DNA of 64,000 nt from Piezodorus guildinii (lineage: Eukaryota; Arthropoda; Insecta; Hemiptera; Pentatomidae): positions 9,459,327 to 9,523,326 of the forward strand of contig CM041297.1 of NCBI GenBank assembly GCA_023052935.1, given 5' to 3'. Below are positions 1 through 10,614 of the stretch, one piece after another. The position numbers were made by a program, and so were the translations under genes. The notes beneath the pieces are model-generated. The model searched no databases, had not been told where the DNA came from, and was given only the letters and a program-made list of their open reading frames with translations. Position 1 is the first letter of the stretch, and each line of letters starts with the position of its first letter.

Positions 1-322
1 AGCCTCTACAACACTAGGACCCCAATTTAATTATTCACAACTAGCTGACCCGATAGTCGAAGCCCTGTCTTAACTACGAATATCACGATCGGCATTGGCA
101 ATAAGGAACTGTCAGATGATGTATTTTACACAAATCTACAAAGATGAAGTGATAATGAATAGATGTAATAAATATAAATACTAGATATTGTATAGCAAAT
201 TATTTCTACTATGTAACTCTTATAATACTTTGTCAGCAATGTCATTTCCTAAATAAATTTTTTTTTATACAATCACTTATGGCTGGTTTAGGTAATTCAC
301 AGAAATAAAAAGCTAATTTAAT
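1..322. other. AT-rich spacer with a possible Helitron-type end
   Basis: No coding signal is seen. At 41-52 the sequence reads CTAGCTGACCCG. Read on the other strand this resembles the CTAG-terminated, GC-richer 3' ends of insect Helitron-like repeats. There is no partner end in the window, so the call is tentative. Confidence 0.3.
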
Positions 323-612
323 GAATTGTTTGTTTATTTATTTAACGTCCATTTATGCTGTTATGGCTAATCGGACGATGCTACAGCGGGAATCTTAAAT
401 TTTGTCTATTCAGGTTTAATTATTGTAGGGATCTTTAACGAGTACCTGACATCGCAGAGGCTCGGGAACACCTTTTAACGTCCCCTCCGAAGAACGGTAT
501 AACTAAGGATTTTTTACTCCGATTAAAAAATCCTATCGCCACATGCGGGCTTAAACCCGGGACCTTGGGCATAGGAGGCTGTTATGCTAACCACCATGCT
601 ACAGGTAACCAC
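323..612 (-). mobile_element. tRNA-derived SINE, nearly full length
   Basis: On the minus strand it starts with a tRNA-like head holding an A box (TAGCATGGTGGTTAGCA) and a B box (GGGTTTAAGCCC). A conserved body of about 200 bp follows, then a tail ending GACGTTAAATAAATAAA. The same unit recurs at about 5366, 24102, 28176, 36927, 45304 and 50642. A weak 8-bp flanking repeat (AATTTAAT) lies at 315-322 and 613-620. Transcription by RNA polymerase III and mobilisation by a LINE are inferred from the class. Confidence 0.8.
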
Positions 613-669
613 AATTTAATCTGTTTTTTTGGGCGCGAAAAGGCCTTAAAGACCACGCGAATATCATGC

Positions 670-1215
670 TCAGGTTTGCTTCCTCAACTTCCTACTCTTC
701 CATACTTGCCTCATCAGCTCCGTATGTTTGCGCTTTCTTTCCTCCGACCACGCATAATCCCTTTTTTGGCGTTCTTTGACCACGAAGACCTTTATATTGT
801 TCAATGAGCTTCTGTAGGTCTCTCTATCCCCACAGTCTGAATCCTTCAGTCCTGCCGAATCCATGTCGACCCTGATCTGCTTGAAAAAACCAGTCGTGTT
901 CTTGCGCTGGTGGAATCGTCGGAAGATTTCCCGGTTTAACCTTTCAGGGCTCATCCTCATCATGTGCCCATAGAATTTGAGCCTTCTTACCCTGATGTCG
1001 ATCTCCAGGCTTTTGTTGTCAACGTATTTGAGCCTTCTTACCCTGATGTCGATCTCCAGGCTTTTGTTGTCAACGTATATTTCTTTGTTGGACTTTAGCC
1101 TGTATCCTTCGGGTGTCTTGCTGGGCCCATAGATCTTCCTAAGTATTTTTCTTTCTACCTTCAGAAGATTTTCTAAGCTAGGGAGGCAGGGGATCTCTGT
1201 CCCATAGAGTACCAC
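670..1215 (-). pseudogene. Non-LTR retrotransposon reverse transcriptase, C-terminal part
   Basis: This is a 181-residue open stretch resembling the region downstream of the catalytic domain in LINE polymerases: a VLYGTEI-like start, then ERKILRKIYGP and RRLKFYGHMMRM. No YADD motif, endonuclease or stop-to-stop full ORF is present, so it is a 3' fragment. A 17-residue block (KYVDNKSLEIDIRVRRL) occurs twice in tandem because of a 51-bp DNA duplication. The fragment differs from the RTE and Jockey families elsewhere in the window. The clade assignment is uncertain. Confidence 0.65.
976..1077. repeat. 51-bp direct tandem duplication inside a LINE ORF
   Basis: Units 976-1026 and 1027-1077 are identical over their length. 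Fifty-one bases is 17 codons, so the duplication keeps the reading frame of the minus-strand LINE fragment. Confidence 0.9.
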
Positions 1216-1220
1216 GGGTT

Positions 1221-2143
1221 TGATTACGGTGTTATAATGTCGGACTTTATATTTTATATTTATATGTCGGACTTTAATATGTTTATATAGCTATTTTAGA
1301 ATCTAAAGATAGTAATCTTAAAACATTAATGAAAACTTAACGACCATATTAATTTCCTAATTTTTATTTTTATAAGGATCTTCTCCTGATAGGGGTTCAA
1401 CTATATATATCAGGTATAAATCAGAGGTAAAGAGTCGTCATGACAAGATCTGGCTTTAAATCCAAATGAATACTTGCATTTTCAACATTTTAATATTAGG
1501 TTCGCAATCTTAAACCATAAACGTCTTTCGTGTGGTACTTTTTCTCGTTATTTTACTTTTTTTAAGTATCTATCTTGAAATAGGAATCACTCTAACAGTA
1601 ATAATGTTATATTATTTTTCAATTTTCAAAGAATTTTGAACTCATATAGTTGAGCAAAGGAATGAATACTAAATTACTCTATTTTCCTTTTATACTTTTA
1701 TGATAATCACGTTTTGAAGCCTATTGCCAATCATGAAAATCTTTAAAATCTTATTCTTATTATATCTTATACAACATAGTAACTGTTCACGCCATATGGC
1801 TGTTAAACTGAAAATAAAAAACTCTCTAAATTTATGATATTTCTCATAAGATCATTTTATTGTATAAATCTTTATTTTTTATTTGGTTTAAAAATAGTCT
1901 TTGTAAATATAATTTAAAGTTTTTGCCAAGAAAGTGGAGAATAATAGAAGAGAAAAAAAAAGAAAAGACGATCGTACTTCTATTGTTTTTTTACTGCCTC
2001 GTGGCGAGTCGAGTCTTAATGTAGCGTCTGAACGGTGAAGCTGTGCCGTCCCAAAGACCTAAGTATCCTCTCTCCTTTCATACTCCGTACGTTTGCAAAC
2101 GTATTTCTTCATCTTCTCATCGTTCCCCTTGGAACTTGGAAGA
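1221..2143. other. Unassigned AT-rich DNA
   Basis: I see no gene. From about 1990 to 2140 the composition becomes more mixed and includes the palindrome CGTTTGCAAACG. This leads directly into the tandem repeat that follows. Confidence 0.4.
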
Positions 2144-2272
2144 GCCGCCCTGCGGTAATTTTTAACACTCAAGAGGACTTCGTCCAAGCCGCCCTGCGGT
2201 AATTGTCTTCAATACTCAAGACGACTTCGTTCAAGCCGCCCTGCGGTCGTTTTCTTCAACACTCAACTGGAC
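2144..2272. repeat. Three-unit tandem repeat, 44-47 bp units
   Basis: Units begin at 2144, 2188 and 2235. Each starts with GCCGCCCTGCGGT and, in the first two, runs through ACTCAAGA.GACTTCGT.CAA. The third is cut short. The GC-rich motif GCCGCCCTGCGG is itself nearly self-complementary. I do not recognise the family. Confidence 0.8.
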
Positions 2273-2917
2273 ATCTTTACGTGAATATAACCTATCTATA
2301 TCCATTGGAACATTTAATTTCCTAATTTTCATTATAATTTTAATTCCTATATCTTTTACATCTTTGAGTATTTAATTAGGTTTATTTTGTTACCTCTATT
2401 TTCTAACAGCTGCTTAAATATGTAATTAGGTTAATATTGTTTCTTATCTTTCTCTTTTCAATTTATTAGGTTAATTTTGTTTCTTATCATGTTTATATGT
2501 ATTTTAGTATATTAAATGTATTGTGATTTGTTTCATTATTTTAAATCTATACAGTCCACTACTTTTATTAATAGAACCACCCTCAATTTTGAGTTATCAC
2601 TTGGAAGTACTGTTCTTTCACGGATAGCTCAGCGTATACAGTAACTGTGTTATGACGAAAGAATATTTGGTAATGGAATGAATTAAAGGAAAAGTAATTT
2701 GGATTTGCAGTAATTAAAGAGATGGCATTCAAACAAGAAAAATCAGCACACAAAAATATCAGTTTCCTAATTTAAGTGTGATATATTCCATTGATTACGA
2801 TTACTAACCCTTAATGATTAAATGATTTAGATCTATTATTCCAAATAATAGATCTAACCCCCAACTTAATTTTTCTATAAGAAATTTGTAATTCACGATA
2901 TTGTATTATTGTCCATT

Positions 2918-3056
2918 TAAGGTGACTTAATGCTGCTGTAGCTAATGGGACTACAGTGGGCAATCCAGGCTTACTTAACAGATCTTTAACGAGTATCTAA
3001 ACCCGTGACCTTGGGCAAAAAAGGATGGTATGCTAGCCACTACATCACAGGTACTA
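2918..3056 (-). mobile_element. SINE fragment, internally deleted
   Basis: It matches the tail-proximal part of the SINE (GGTGACTTAATGCTGCTGTAG) and part of its tRNA-like head (AACCCGTGACCTTGGGCA). The middle of the body is missing. Confidence 0.65.
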
Positions 3057-3439
3057 CACCCCTCTTTTCATAATTAAATAAAATTTAAATAAGGAATAAT
3101 AAGAGAACACAAGGAACGGTTTGAGGAAGAAAATACAATAGAAGAGACAGTCCTTCGACTTAACCGCAACTTGTGAAATATTTGAAAGAACTGTACCGTG
3201 ACATTGAGATTCTATATTAGATACTACGAGTCATAATTTTTAATATATTAATATAATTTAATTTACATGTTTTATTACAATTATTACATGCTGTTGCGGT
3301 TTCTGAACTGAAGTTGGGCATTTGCTCGCAGATTTAACCCGGTATTTAGCTGATATTAAATTTTTATTGGAAGAAAATTGATTTATACTTTTTTCCAGAA
3401 TCAGAGTCGAATCCGGATTTGACAGGATAAATACTTTAT
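3057..3439. other. Unassigned AT-rich DNA
   Basis: No ORF, RNA gene or repeat family seen elsewhere in the window was recognised here. Confidence 0.4.
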
Positions 3440-3990
3440 TTTTAAAAAGAACAATTTTAACAACTGATGTTAAAATCTACCCAATTTGGATATTAGTAGT
3501 AGTTATCAAATACAACATTCATACAATATTTACACAGCAATAAAATAATAATACAATATGTATACATTAAGGAATGAATAAAATGTATAAAAATTCTTGA
3601 AATCACTCATGCCTATGTACAAGAATCATATATGCAGCACGTGAATGGAGAATCTAGCCAATGCTAGAACTCTAATATAAATGTTCGCAAATGTCTCGGG
3701 GCCACTGCCGTTTCAACCTTCTAGGAGGAAGGTAAGGGTGTGTGGAACTGGAAAGGGTTGAGCTAGATGATTGAGATAATGTATAAGGTTCTGATGGAAT
3801 TTGGAGATTATAGATGGAATAAGGTCTAAAAAAATAGAATATTTAGGTCTTGGTGTAAGGTATGGTTGGTGACATAATACGGAGCATTAACTATTGTTCG
3901 GAGGACTTGAAATGATTGAATGGTGTTAAAAAACGTGGCTGTCCCCCAAAGTTCAAGTTCGTAGGTCCAGATAGGTATCAGTTATGTCAT
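3440..3990 (-). mobile_element. Jockey-like LINE, family D, 3' fragment
   Basis: It aligns by eye with the longer minus-strand copy at 19402-20341: shared blocks include CATTCATACAATATTTACAC, GCCACTGCCGTTTCAACCTT and GGCTGTCCCCCA.AGTTCAAG. The minus strand decodes to the tail of a reverse transcriptase (W-x-Y-G-x-E-L-W-G-like region to RRLKRQW) with frame breaks. It is a decayed 5'-truncated copy. Confidence 0.65.
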
Positions 3991-4084
3991 TCTAGCTACA
4001 GGTTGATTATGGATAAGAAAAACATCTTTTGTCTCACCTAGCATCTAAAAAGTGGTGTGCTAAGTCTAGTACAATAACTAAAAG

Positions 4085-4905
4085 TCGTACGAAACTAGAA
4101 TTTCATGTTTAAAAAAACTATACGCCTGAGATATTACAACTTTTTCATCAAAATCAGCTAACCAGGAGAGCCTCTGTATACAATGCATTTTGTACCTTTT
4201 TACGATTTTCTCCAAAACGGTTGAAACAATTTTGAATAAACTCGCTATATCGTTGTAAAATTTAATGGAATTTGTATGAAAAATTGTATCACAGGACTTG
4301 AATTGCGAACTTTATTTTTTTGTTCGTTCAAAGCACCTTCAATTTTGTACATTCCGAAAGATTAATTATATCATCTTATCAGCATTGATAAAGGACGATT
4401 AATTGTAAAAGAACGAGTTTGATAACCGACTAAAGGAGAATAGAGCAAACATATTTTTTCATGTAATTTTTGTATTTTTAAACATAAAAACAGTGATATA
4501 GATGTATAAGATACTCTTGGAAATCTAAAGATTTTGGAATAAATATTATCTATACATAATGTTGTATAAGTTAATGGAGAGTGACGAACAGGTCATAACC
4601 CTATTACTAATTATAATGTGTAACAACTTAATATTGTCATATTATTTAACCTAAATCATATGTTTCCAACGAAACTGAATATACTTTTTTCTCTTTTCTC
4701 CATCATGTCCACCACGCCAACTATCATTCCTTCATCCTATTCGCTGATTGTCACCATTAATTGACAGGTGTGAATAAAAAAATTGAAGATAAAAAAAAAA
4801 AAACTTTATTTAATAGTTCTTAAATTGATCTTTACAGCAGATTTAATTTAAAGCTTATTATTTACTAATAATTGTGTGTTGCCTGCCTGCACCACATTTT
4901 TTTAT
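4085..4905 (-). repeat. Repeat E copy
   Basis: This is a diverged minus-strand copy of the dominant repeat. Landmarks in order are TTTCATGTTTAAA, the block TATACGCC.GAGA..TTACAAC, a CATCAAAATCAGCTAACCAG block, AACATATGTTTCC (reverse sense) and a terminal TGTGTTGCC..CTGCACCA. No ORF is conserved. Confidence 0.65.
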
Positions 4906-5224
4906 ATTAGCAAATAAAATATTAAGAATACCATTGAAATATTCTACACTGATCCTTATAAAAGTAGTTAACTAAAGTTAATTACATTTTATTAAGGTGT
5001 AATTACACAGATGTATATGATTTATACGGCTAATTAAGATGGTTTAATGATATAGGAAAACGCTGTTAATTAATAGAAATACAACAAAGTCTTGAAATCA
5101 ATTTTCTTTTATTTCCTATTCCACCAACATATTTTTATTTTATTTAGTAATATTACATTGATAAGGGACACTGGTAATAGTGAATAAAGACTTCATCCAC
5201 ACAAATATATTAATTTTACAAATA
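4906..5224. other. Unassigned AT-rich DNA
   Basis: It is very AT-rich and has no coding or repeat signal I can name. Confidence 0.35.
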
Positions 5225-5690
5225 TTACCGAAGTTATAAGCTATATATTGTGCTGTAACTAACCGAAAGCGAATTTTAGAGTAGAAAAGATTTAGTTTCT
5301 TTGGAAACATATGTTTTAGATTAAATGATATAACAGCATAAAATTGTTATGTAAATTCACTGAAGTTTGTTTCTTTATTTTAACGTCACTTTATGCTGCT
5401 GTGGCTAATCGGTCTATGCTACAGTAGGAGTCCTAAATTTTGCCTATCCAGGTTTTATTAGGATAGGAATCTTTAAAGAGTACCTGACATCGCACAGGCT
5501 CGGGACCACCTTTTAACGTCCCCTCCAAAGGACGGCATAACTAAAGATTTTTAACTGCCATTACAAAATCCTAGGGCCATCTGCAGGTTTGTACTCGAGA
5601 CTCCATGCTACAGGTAATCCCTTAAACAAATAGTTTTGTTGTTATTTGTCAGGATATTTAATAATAATCCATTTCGTTGTAATCTGCAAC
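5225..5690 (+). repeat. Repeat E fragment carrying a SINE
   Basis: The left 140 bp match, as reverse complement, the E sequence at about 28430-28540, and both loci then enter the same SINE at the same point. The segment after 5616 continues as degenerate E. The E+SINE unit therefore seems to have been copied after the SINE inserted. Confidence 0.65.
5366..5615 (-). mobile_element. tRNA-derived SINE inside repeat E
   Basis: The minus-strand SINE carries the conserved body (GAGTACCTGACATCGCACAG, CCCCTCCAAAGGACGGCATA). The head is damaged: part of the B-box region is lost (CTGCAGGTTTGTACTCGAGA). Confidence 0.75.
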
Positions 5691-5697
5691 TTATTTT

Positions 5698-5760
5698 TTG
5701 TTTGTTTATTCGTTTTAACGCCTCTTGAATGATACTGTGACCAATCAGATTATGCGTTTT
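5698..5760 (-). mobile_element. SINE tail fragment
   Basis: About 60 bp resemble the SINE tail and body start (TTGTTTGTTTATTCGTTTTA then GCCTCTTGAATGATACTGTG) with many changes. Confidence 0.4.
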
Positions 5761-5774
5761 TATATTCTACTTTG

Positions 5775-6000
5775 CCCGCCTTGGTCTTGGTATGCCTTTG
5801 CTTCGCACTGCTGCAATTTAATTTAGGCGTATTTTTAAAAAGTTCAATTTGACTAATCAAGAGTTTATCACTTTGGAATAATGAGTTCATCGTAACTTGC
5901 ACTCAGCAAGAAAATATTATGTTTATTTTATAATTTCATGTCGTTATTATATTTAATCATTGGCAGAAGATAGAAACGTTAATTGATCAAAAGATAAAAA
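5775..6000 (+). repeat. Repeat F copy
   Basis: A roughly 230-bp unit shared with 17228-17500 and 25905-26140. Landmarks are GCTTCGCA near the start, GAGTTCATCGTAACTTGCAC, GCAAGAAAATAT and a CATTGGCAGAA block. In two of the three copies it directly precedes a repeat E start, which suggests a composite element. Confidence 0.6.
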
Positions 6001-6002
6001 AT

Positions 6003-6862
6003 CTGGTGCGGGCAACACACGACTTTCGCTTACCTCCGTTTTTAGAATCGATTAAAGGATTTTCAAATTCAGTAAGAGATAGAAATGAGTGAAACCATTT
6101 AAGAATTAAATAAATGGAATTTCTATAAAAACATGTGTTTTAATAAAAAATCCATTATATTATTATCTAAAATAATTAGTTAGATTTATCGGCTTTTCAT
6201 CACTCTCTATTAACTGCTAAGAGCTTATGTATGAGATAATATTTTTTCTAAAATCTTTAGCTTTCAATCGGTATATCATACATGTATATTACTGTTCTTA
6301 CGTTCAAAAACAAAAAATTGCATTAATAAAATATTTTTTCTATTTTCTCCTTTAGTTGAGTATCGAAATCATTGAATTTATATATTTACCTGTTTTTCAT
6401 CAGCGTTAACAAGATAATATAGTTATTTGTATTGAATCTACAAAACTAAAGGTACTTTAAAGTAAGAAATTTTGAAATATCGGCATTTAAGCCCTGTCAG
6501 ACCATTTTAATCAGAATAAAACCTACATGATATAAAAGCCTATTAAATTTTACATCAATATAGCGAGTTTAATCAAAATCGTCGGAACTGTTTTCGAGAA
6601 AATCGAAAAAAAAGGTGCAAAATGCATGGTATAAAGTAGTTCTTCTGGTAAACTCATTTTGATGAAAAAGGTTTTGTAACGTCTCGGGCGTATAGTTGTC
6701 TTAAATATGAAATTTCAGTTTCATAGGAGTTTTCATTTTCTCACTGGAGTTTCCACACACGGGAACAAAGAACGTTTTGTGGGACTTGGTCACTTGGACT
6801 CAGGAGAGTAAATTATAATATATATATATATATATATATATTAAATAGTAAGTGAAAGTAAA
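6003..6862 (+). repeat. Repeat E copy, near full length
   Basis: It begins TCTGGTGCGGGCAACACACG, then ACTTTCGCTTACCTCC, and ends with AGTAAGTGAAAGT. A (TA)n stretch sits where other copies have a short terminal hairpin. It faces the minus-strand copy at 7185-8055. Confidence 0.8.
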
Positions 6863-7184
6863 ATTGGTTCAGTTTGTTTGTTTATATTTGTTATGTTATG
6901 GATTTTTCAATTCATTACTATTTCATGTTTAGCTTTTTCTTGCTATGACCCCAATTTAGTTATATTTCGCTAAAATAGTTTCTGAATATTTTCCTTTTAC
7001 TGTTTAAAATGAGTTTTATCTACAATAAAATTTCAATTTTTTCTTTTCTATAATTTTTCGCGCTTTTTTGGTTAAAAACCATTTATTAAGTTTTTCTCTA
7101 TCTCCAAAAATAACTGAATTATGGGGTATTTATGGATAAAATTTTAATTTTTTTTTATCTTATTTTCTCTTTTTTTACTTCCAC
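6863..7184. other. Spacer between opposed E copies, with repeat G fragment
   Basis: From about 7005 to 7140 it shares GGTTAAAAACC, TTTTTCTCTATC and AAAAATAACTGAATTA blocks with repeat G at 8060, 33340 and 36310. Confidence 0.45.
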
Positions 7185-8055
7185 TTACTATATATAGTAA
7201 GGGAAAGTATTGCGATCGTGAAAATTTTCGAATACCAGTTTTCAACGGAAATACACATTTTAGGATCCCCTGAGTCCAAATAACCAAGTCCCGCAAAAAG
7301 ATCTGTGTGTGTGAGGTAACTCCCGGGCGAAAACGGTAAATCCTATGAAACTGAGGTTTCATATTTAAGACAAATATACGCCCGAGACGTTACAAAACCT
7401 TTTTCATCAAAATGAGCTTATCAGAAGAGCCACTTTATACCTTGCATTTTGCACCTTTATTCGATTTTCTCGAAAACGGTTCCGACGATTTTGATTAAAC
7501 TCGCTATATCAATGTAAAATTGAATTGGCTTTTATATAATTTAGGTTTCATTCAGACAAGGCTTAAATGCCGATATTTTAAATCTTTCTATAAAGTACTT
7601 TTAATTTTTTAGGTTTTATAAAAATATCTAAATAATCGATTACCACTGATGAAAAACAGGTAAATATATAAATTGAATGGATTCGATACCCAACTAAAGG
7701 AGAAAACAGAAAAAAAAAATTTGTTAATGCAATTTTTTGTTTTTGAACATAAGAGCAGTAATATACGTGTATGATATACCGTTGGAAAGCTAAAGATTTT
7801 AGAAAAAATATTATCTTATACTCAAGCTTTAAAAGTTAACAGAGAGTGATGAAAAGAAGATAAAACTAATTGATTAGTTTAGATAATAATATAATAGATT
7901 TTTTAATAAAACACATGTTTCTATATGAATTCGTTTTGATTAATTCTTTAATAGTTTCACGTATTTTTACCTCTAACTGTAATTTAAAATTCTTTCATTG
8001 ATTTTAAAAATGGAGGTAAGTGAAAGTCGTGTGTTGCCCGCACCAGATTTTTTCA
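7185..8055 (-). repeat. Repeat E copy, near full length
   Basis: On the plus strand it opens with a hairpin-like CCACTTACTATATATAGTAAG. It continues through TTGCGATCGTGAAAATTTTC and a GTGTGTGTG stretch, and closes with GGTAAGTGAAAGTCGTGTG then TTGCCCGCACCAGA. This is the mirror arrangement of the copy at 6003-6862. Confidence 0.8.
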
Positions 8056-8059
8056 TTAA

Positions 8060-8420
8060 ATATTTGCCTTTTTTTATTATTAAAAACTAATAATTTTGTT
8101 TTTTATTCTTCAAAAATAACTGATTTATTGAATTAAATCACTTTTAATCGGCCGCCACTTTAAAAATAACAATCTGATATCAACGTTTAGGTGTTAGGAT
8201 CATTTTTGCATGGACTAGTATTTTTGTGGCGAATTAAAAGTTTTGTAGAAATACCGCGGACGGCGGACCAACTTTTTTTTTTATATTCTTTATTCGGGTT
8301 CTACACATCTTGAAACGTAAGCCCTCGATTTTGAATAGGGGATTTTTTTTTTTTTTTTTGGTCTATTACAAAGGTTCAGTATTGAAAATAATAAACCAAA
8401 AGAAAAATCATTTTGTATTT
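8060..8420 (+). repeat. Repeat G copy
   Basis: Shares AAAAATAACTGA, AATCACTTTTAATCGGCCGC, TTTTTGTGGCGAATT and a CGTAAGCCCTC block with copies at 33340-33710 (same strand) and 36310-36740 (opposite strand). No protein is evident. Confidence 0.6.
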
Positions 8421-8726
8421 TTAAGTTGCTGTGGTTCTTAGCGAGAACTCTGTAAGACCGAGTACGGTTGCACAAGATGGCACAGCGTGCAACCCTTGAC
8501 TTTGAACTTGAAGGAGCTGACCTAGTGCTTCCAAACCCGTTCTTCCACTTTCGCAGCCGGCTACCCAGAGCATGAACGCCTCCCAGCAATCCCCGGAATG
8601 GACAGTAATCCTCAGAGATATTTCCCAATTTTCGGCAATATCGGGCTTCAAGGAAGGTGAAGGTGGGAGTGGGAACACCTTAATTGGAGGTAAGCTGCCG
8701 ATCAGGAGTTTATCCTCTGAGGCCAT
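8421..8726 (-). other. Unrecognised coding-like segment
   Basis: A minus-strand frame of 101 codons (and a second overlapping frame of 112 codons, 8290-8628) lies in DNA of clearly higher GC than its surroundings. I recognise no domain. It may be an exon, a retroelement gag fragment, or chance. Nothing nearby supports one choice. Confidence 0.3.
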
Positions 8727-8899
8727 TGATTACCTATAGCTTGCTATACAGCTCAATTCTGAATACCACTTCCTAAATTATGGCGTCTGTTTATTTAGTG
8801 TTTATTATTTCACTTCATACTACATATTTAAATAAGCATTCTCTCTACTTCCCTCAACCTTACTTATTCATTTAAAACTTATTTACATTATCTTTTTTC

Positions 8900-8937
8900 A
8901 ACGACGTATCAGGGTCTCGTCCCCATTTTCAAGATTA
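8900..8937 (-). other. Hammerhead-associated repeat remnant
   Basis: Resembles the left arm of the foldback at 31031-31801 (CAACG..GT.TC.GGG.CT...CCCCATT.TCAAGATT). The catalytic core is not conserved here. Confidence 0.35.
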
Positions 8938-8940
8938 AAA

Positions 8941-9074
8941 AAATCTGGTGCTCGCAACACACGATCTAAACTTACCTTCGTTGATAAAATCAATTTAAGC
9001 ATTTTTAAATATATTTAGAGAGACAAATAAATTGTTAAAGAATTAATTTAATTTATATATAAACATGTGTATTA
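8941..9074 (+). repeat. Repeat E, left-end fragment
   Basis: It begins TCTGGTGCTCGCAACACACG and follows E for about 130 bp, to AAACATGTGTATTATATAG, where a LINE fragment takes over. Confidence 0.65.
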
Positions 9075-9260
9075 TATAGAACCCTAGATACGGACTTACA
9101 GCAACCAACAGTTGATCAACATATACGAACACTCTATACTCGTTTTCGCAACAAACTTAACGGACACGGCAATAGACTGATTAAGGACATGTCAGTTGCT
9201 GAAATGCCGGTCAGAAGATGGCTAAAACGAAGCTGGATGAGGGACCTCCTCAGCTAGATT
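9075..9260 (+). pseudogene. LINE reverse transcriptase, C-terminal fragment
   Basis: A plus-strand frame reads through blocks such as YTRFRNKLNGHGNRLI and PVRRWLKRSWMRDLLS then a stop. The R-x-L-K-R-x-W-x-R-D-L ending is what the Jockey families in this window also have. It is a very short 3' fragment of a separate family. Confidence 0.6.
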
Positions 9261-10614
9261 AAAGCCTTGGACGGGGTGCTACTGGGCACTTTACTTCCCC
9301 ATGCCTACCATGTCTGATCTTACTTTTGTCCAACACATTTGCTAATTGTCAGACATCTTCTGACAGGTGTATATAAAGATATAAAGAGAAAAAATAAAAA
9401 TTGTTTTTTGTAGGTTTTTTTTGGGAAAATTAAAACTGTCTACTGATAAATCTATTATACATTACCAGACAGGTGTTTATTTAAAGTCTTGATTACGTGG
9501 GTAATAAAAAAAAAACTTTATGTTTAAACCATCATTAATTACACCGTGATCAAAATGGCTACGAGGACGTAAAAAATCGCGTAGTCAATTCTGAATTGAA
9601 TATTCAAAACCTGGAATAAAATCAAGAAGATGGCGGAAACGCTATGCATACTTCACACCTAGTAGATGCGTAATGTGTTCCAACGCTCAAATTTGAAGGA
9701 CAAAAGGTTCCTGAATTCCTTATTTTCCTCCTTCCTATATCCTGCATATCAGTTCCGGAACCCGTAAATGGATAACTAGTGTTTAATATAACAGTATTTA
9801 TATCACCTGAGGTTAAGCTATCTGGCTACATGAGGTCATTAAATGATCTTTACTGTCGCACGCCGACTTTCCGTTTCGCCAGAACTTGATTGAATTTTTA
9901 TTTCCATTGACCTATATCGCATTGATCCGCCTACCGTTCACTTTGATGGAAGGCGAACCTGATTAACTTTTCAAGGGTTTTTCGCATTTTTTTTTCCTGA
10001 GAGTTTCCTTCATTTTTCATTTAATTTTCTCTATTAATTTTCTTCCTGTTTATTTTAATTTTTAAAGTCACGGGTTTGATCGAGTATAAGTTTAAAAACA
10101 AATATAATTAACCTAGAATCGTTGGTCTTCCCTGTGATACAAATATTCTTAGAAAAATCGTGTTTGGATTTCGACCTAAATATGTAGCCTTTATGAATAC
10201 AAATGTATTCTGTATTTTGCGCTGTTTACCTTTCTTGAAAATGTTTGAATTTGTTTTTCTTTGAAATCACTTATCACACATAAATTTATTGACACACTTC
10301 TTTCGTACTGAATTTTAGCTAACTCTTTATTAAAATATAAGATATGAGATAATCCTATTCTCTACCTATTTCCAAATATCCAGCTCACTTTGGTTATGCA
10401 ATATATACAACTGTAAGGACTATATTATATTTAATGAGCACTACTGTGCTTTGAGTATTTTTTTTATTCTGTTATTTTAACCCTGAAGGGACTCTGGGAT
10501 AAAGAAACCTCATTCAGCCTTTCTTTATTACTTTATTTTTTTTATATTAGCTTCAATATTAAGTTTTTGTGTTTGTATTATGGGGAAATGAAAGATTATG
10601 GGAAATAATCAATA
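9261..10614. other. Unassigned DNA, no gene seen
   Basis: AT-rich sequence. 9560-9930 is of more mixed composition but has no ORF longer than chance and no repeat partner I could find. It is one of the few long stretches not assigned to a TE and could be unique host DNA. Confidence 0.35.

Noticed and set aside
2144..2272. CRISPR array
   Set aside because: Units are contiguous and diverged with no unique spacers of constant size; the genome is eukaryotic.
8290..8726. A host gene exon
   Set aside because: Two competing frames, no splice-site or domain support; kept only as an unrecognised segment.
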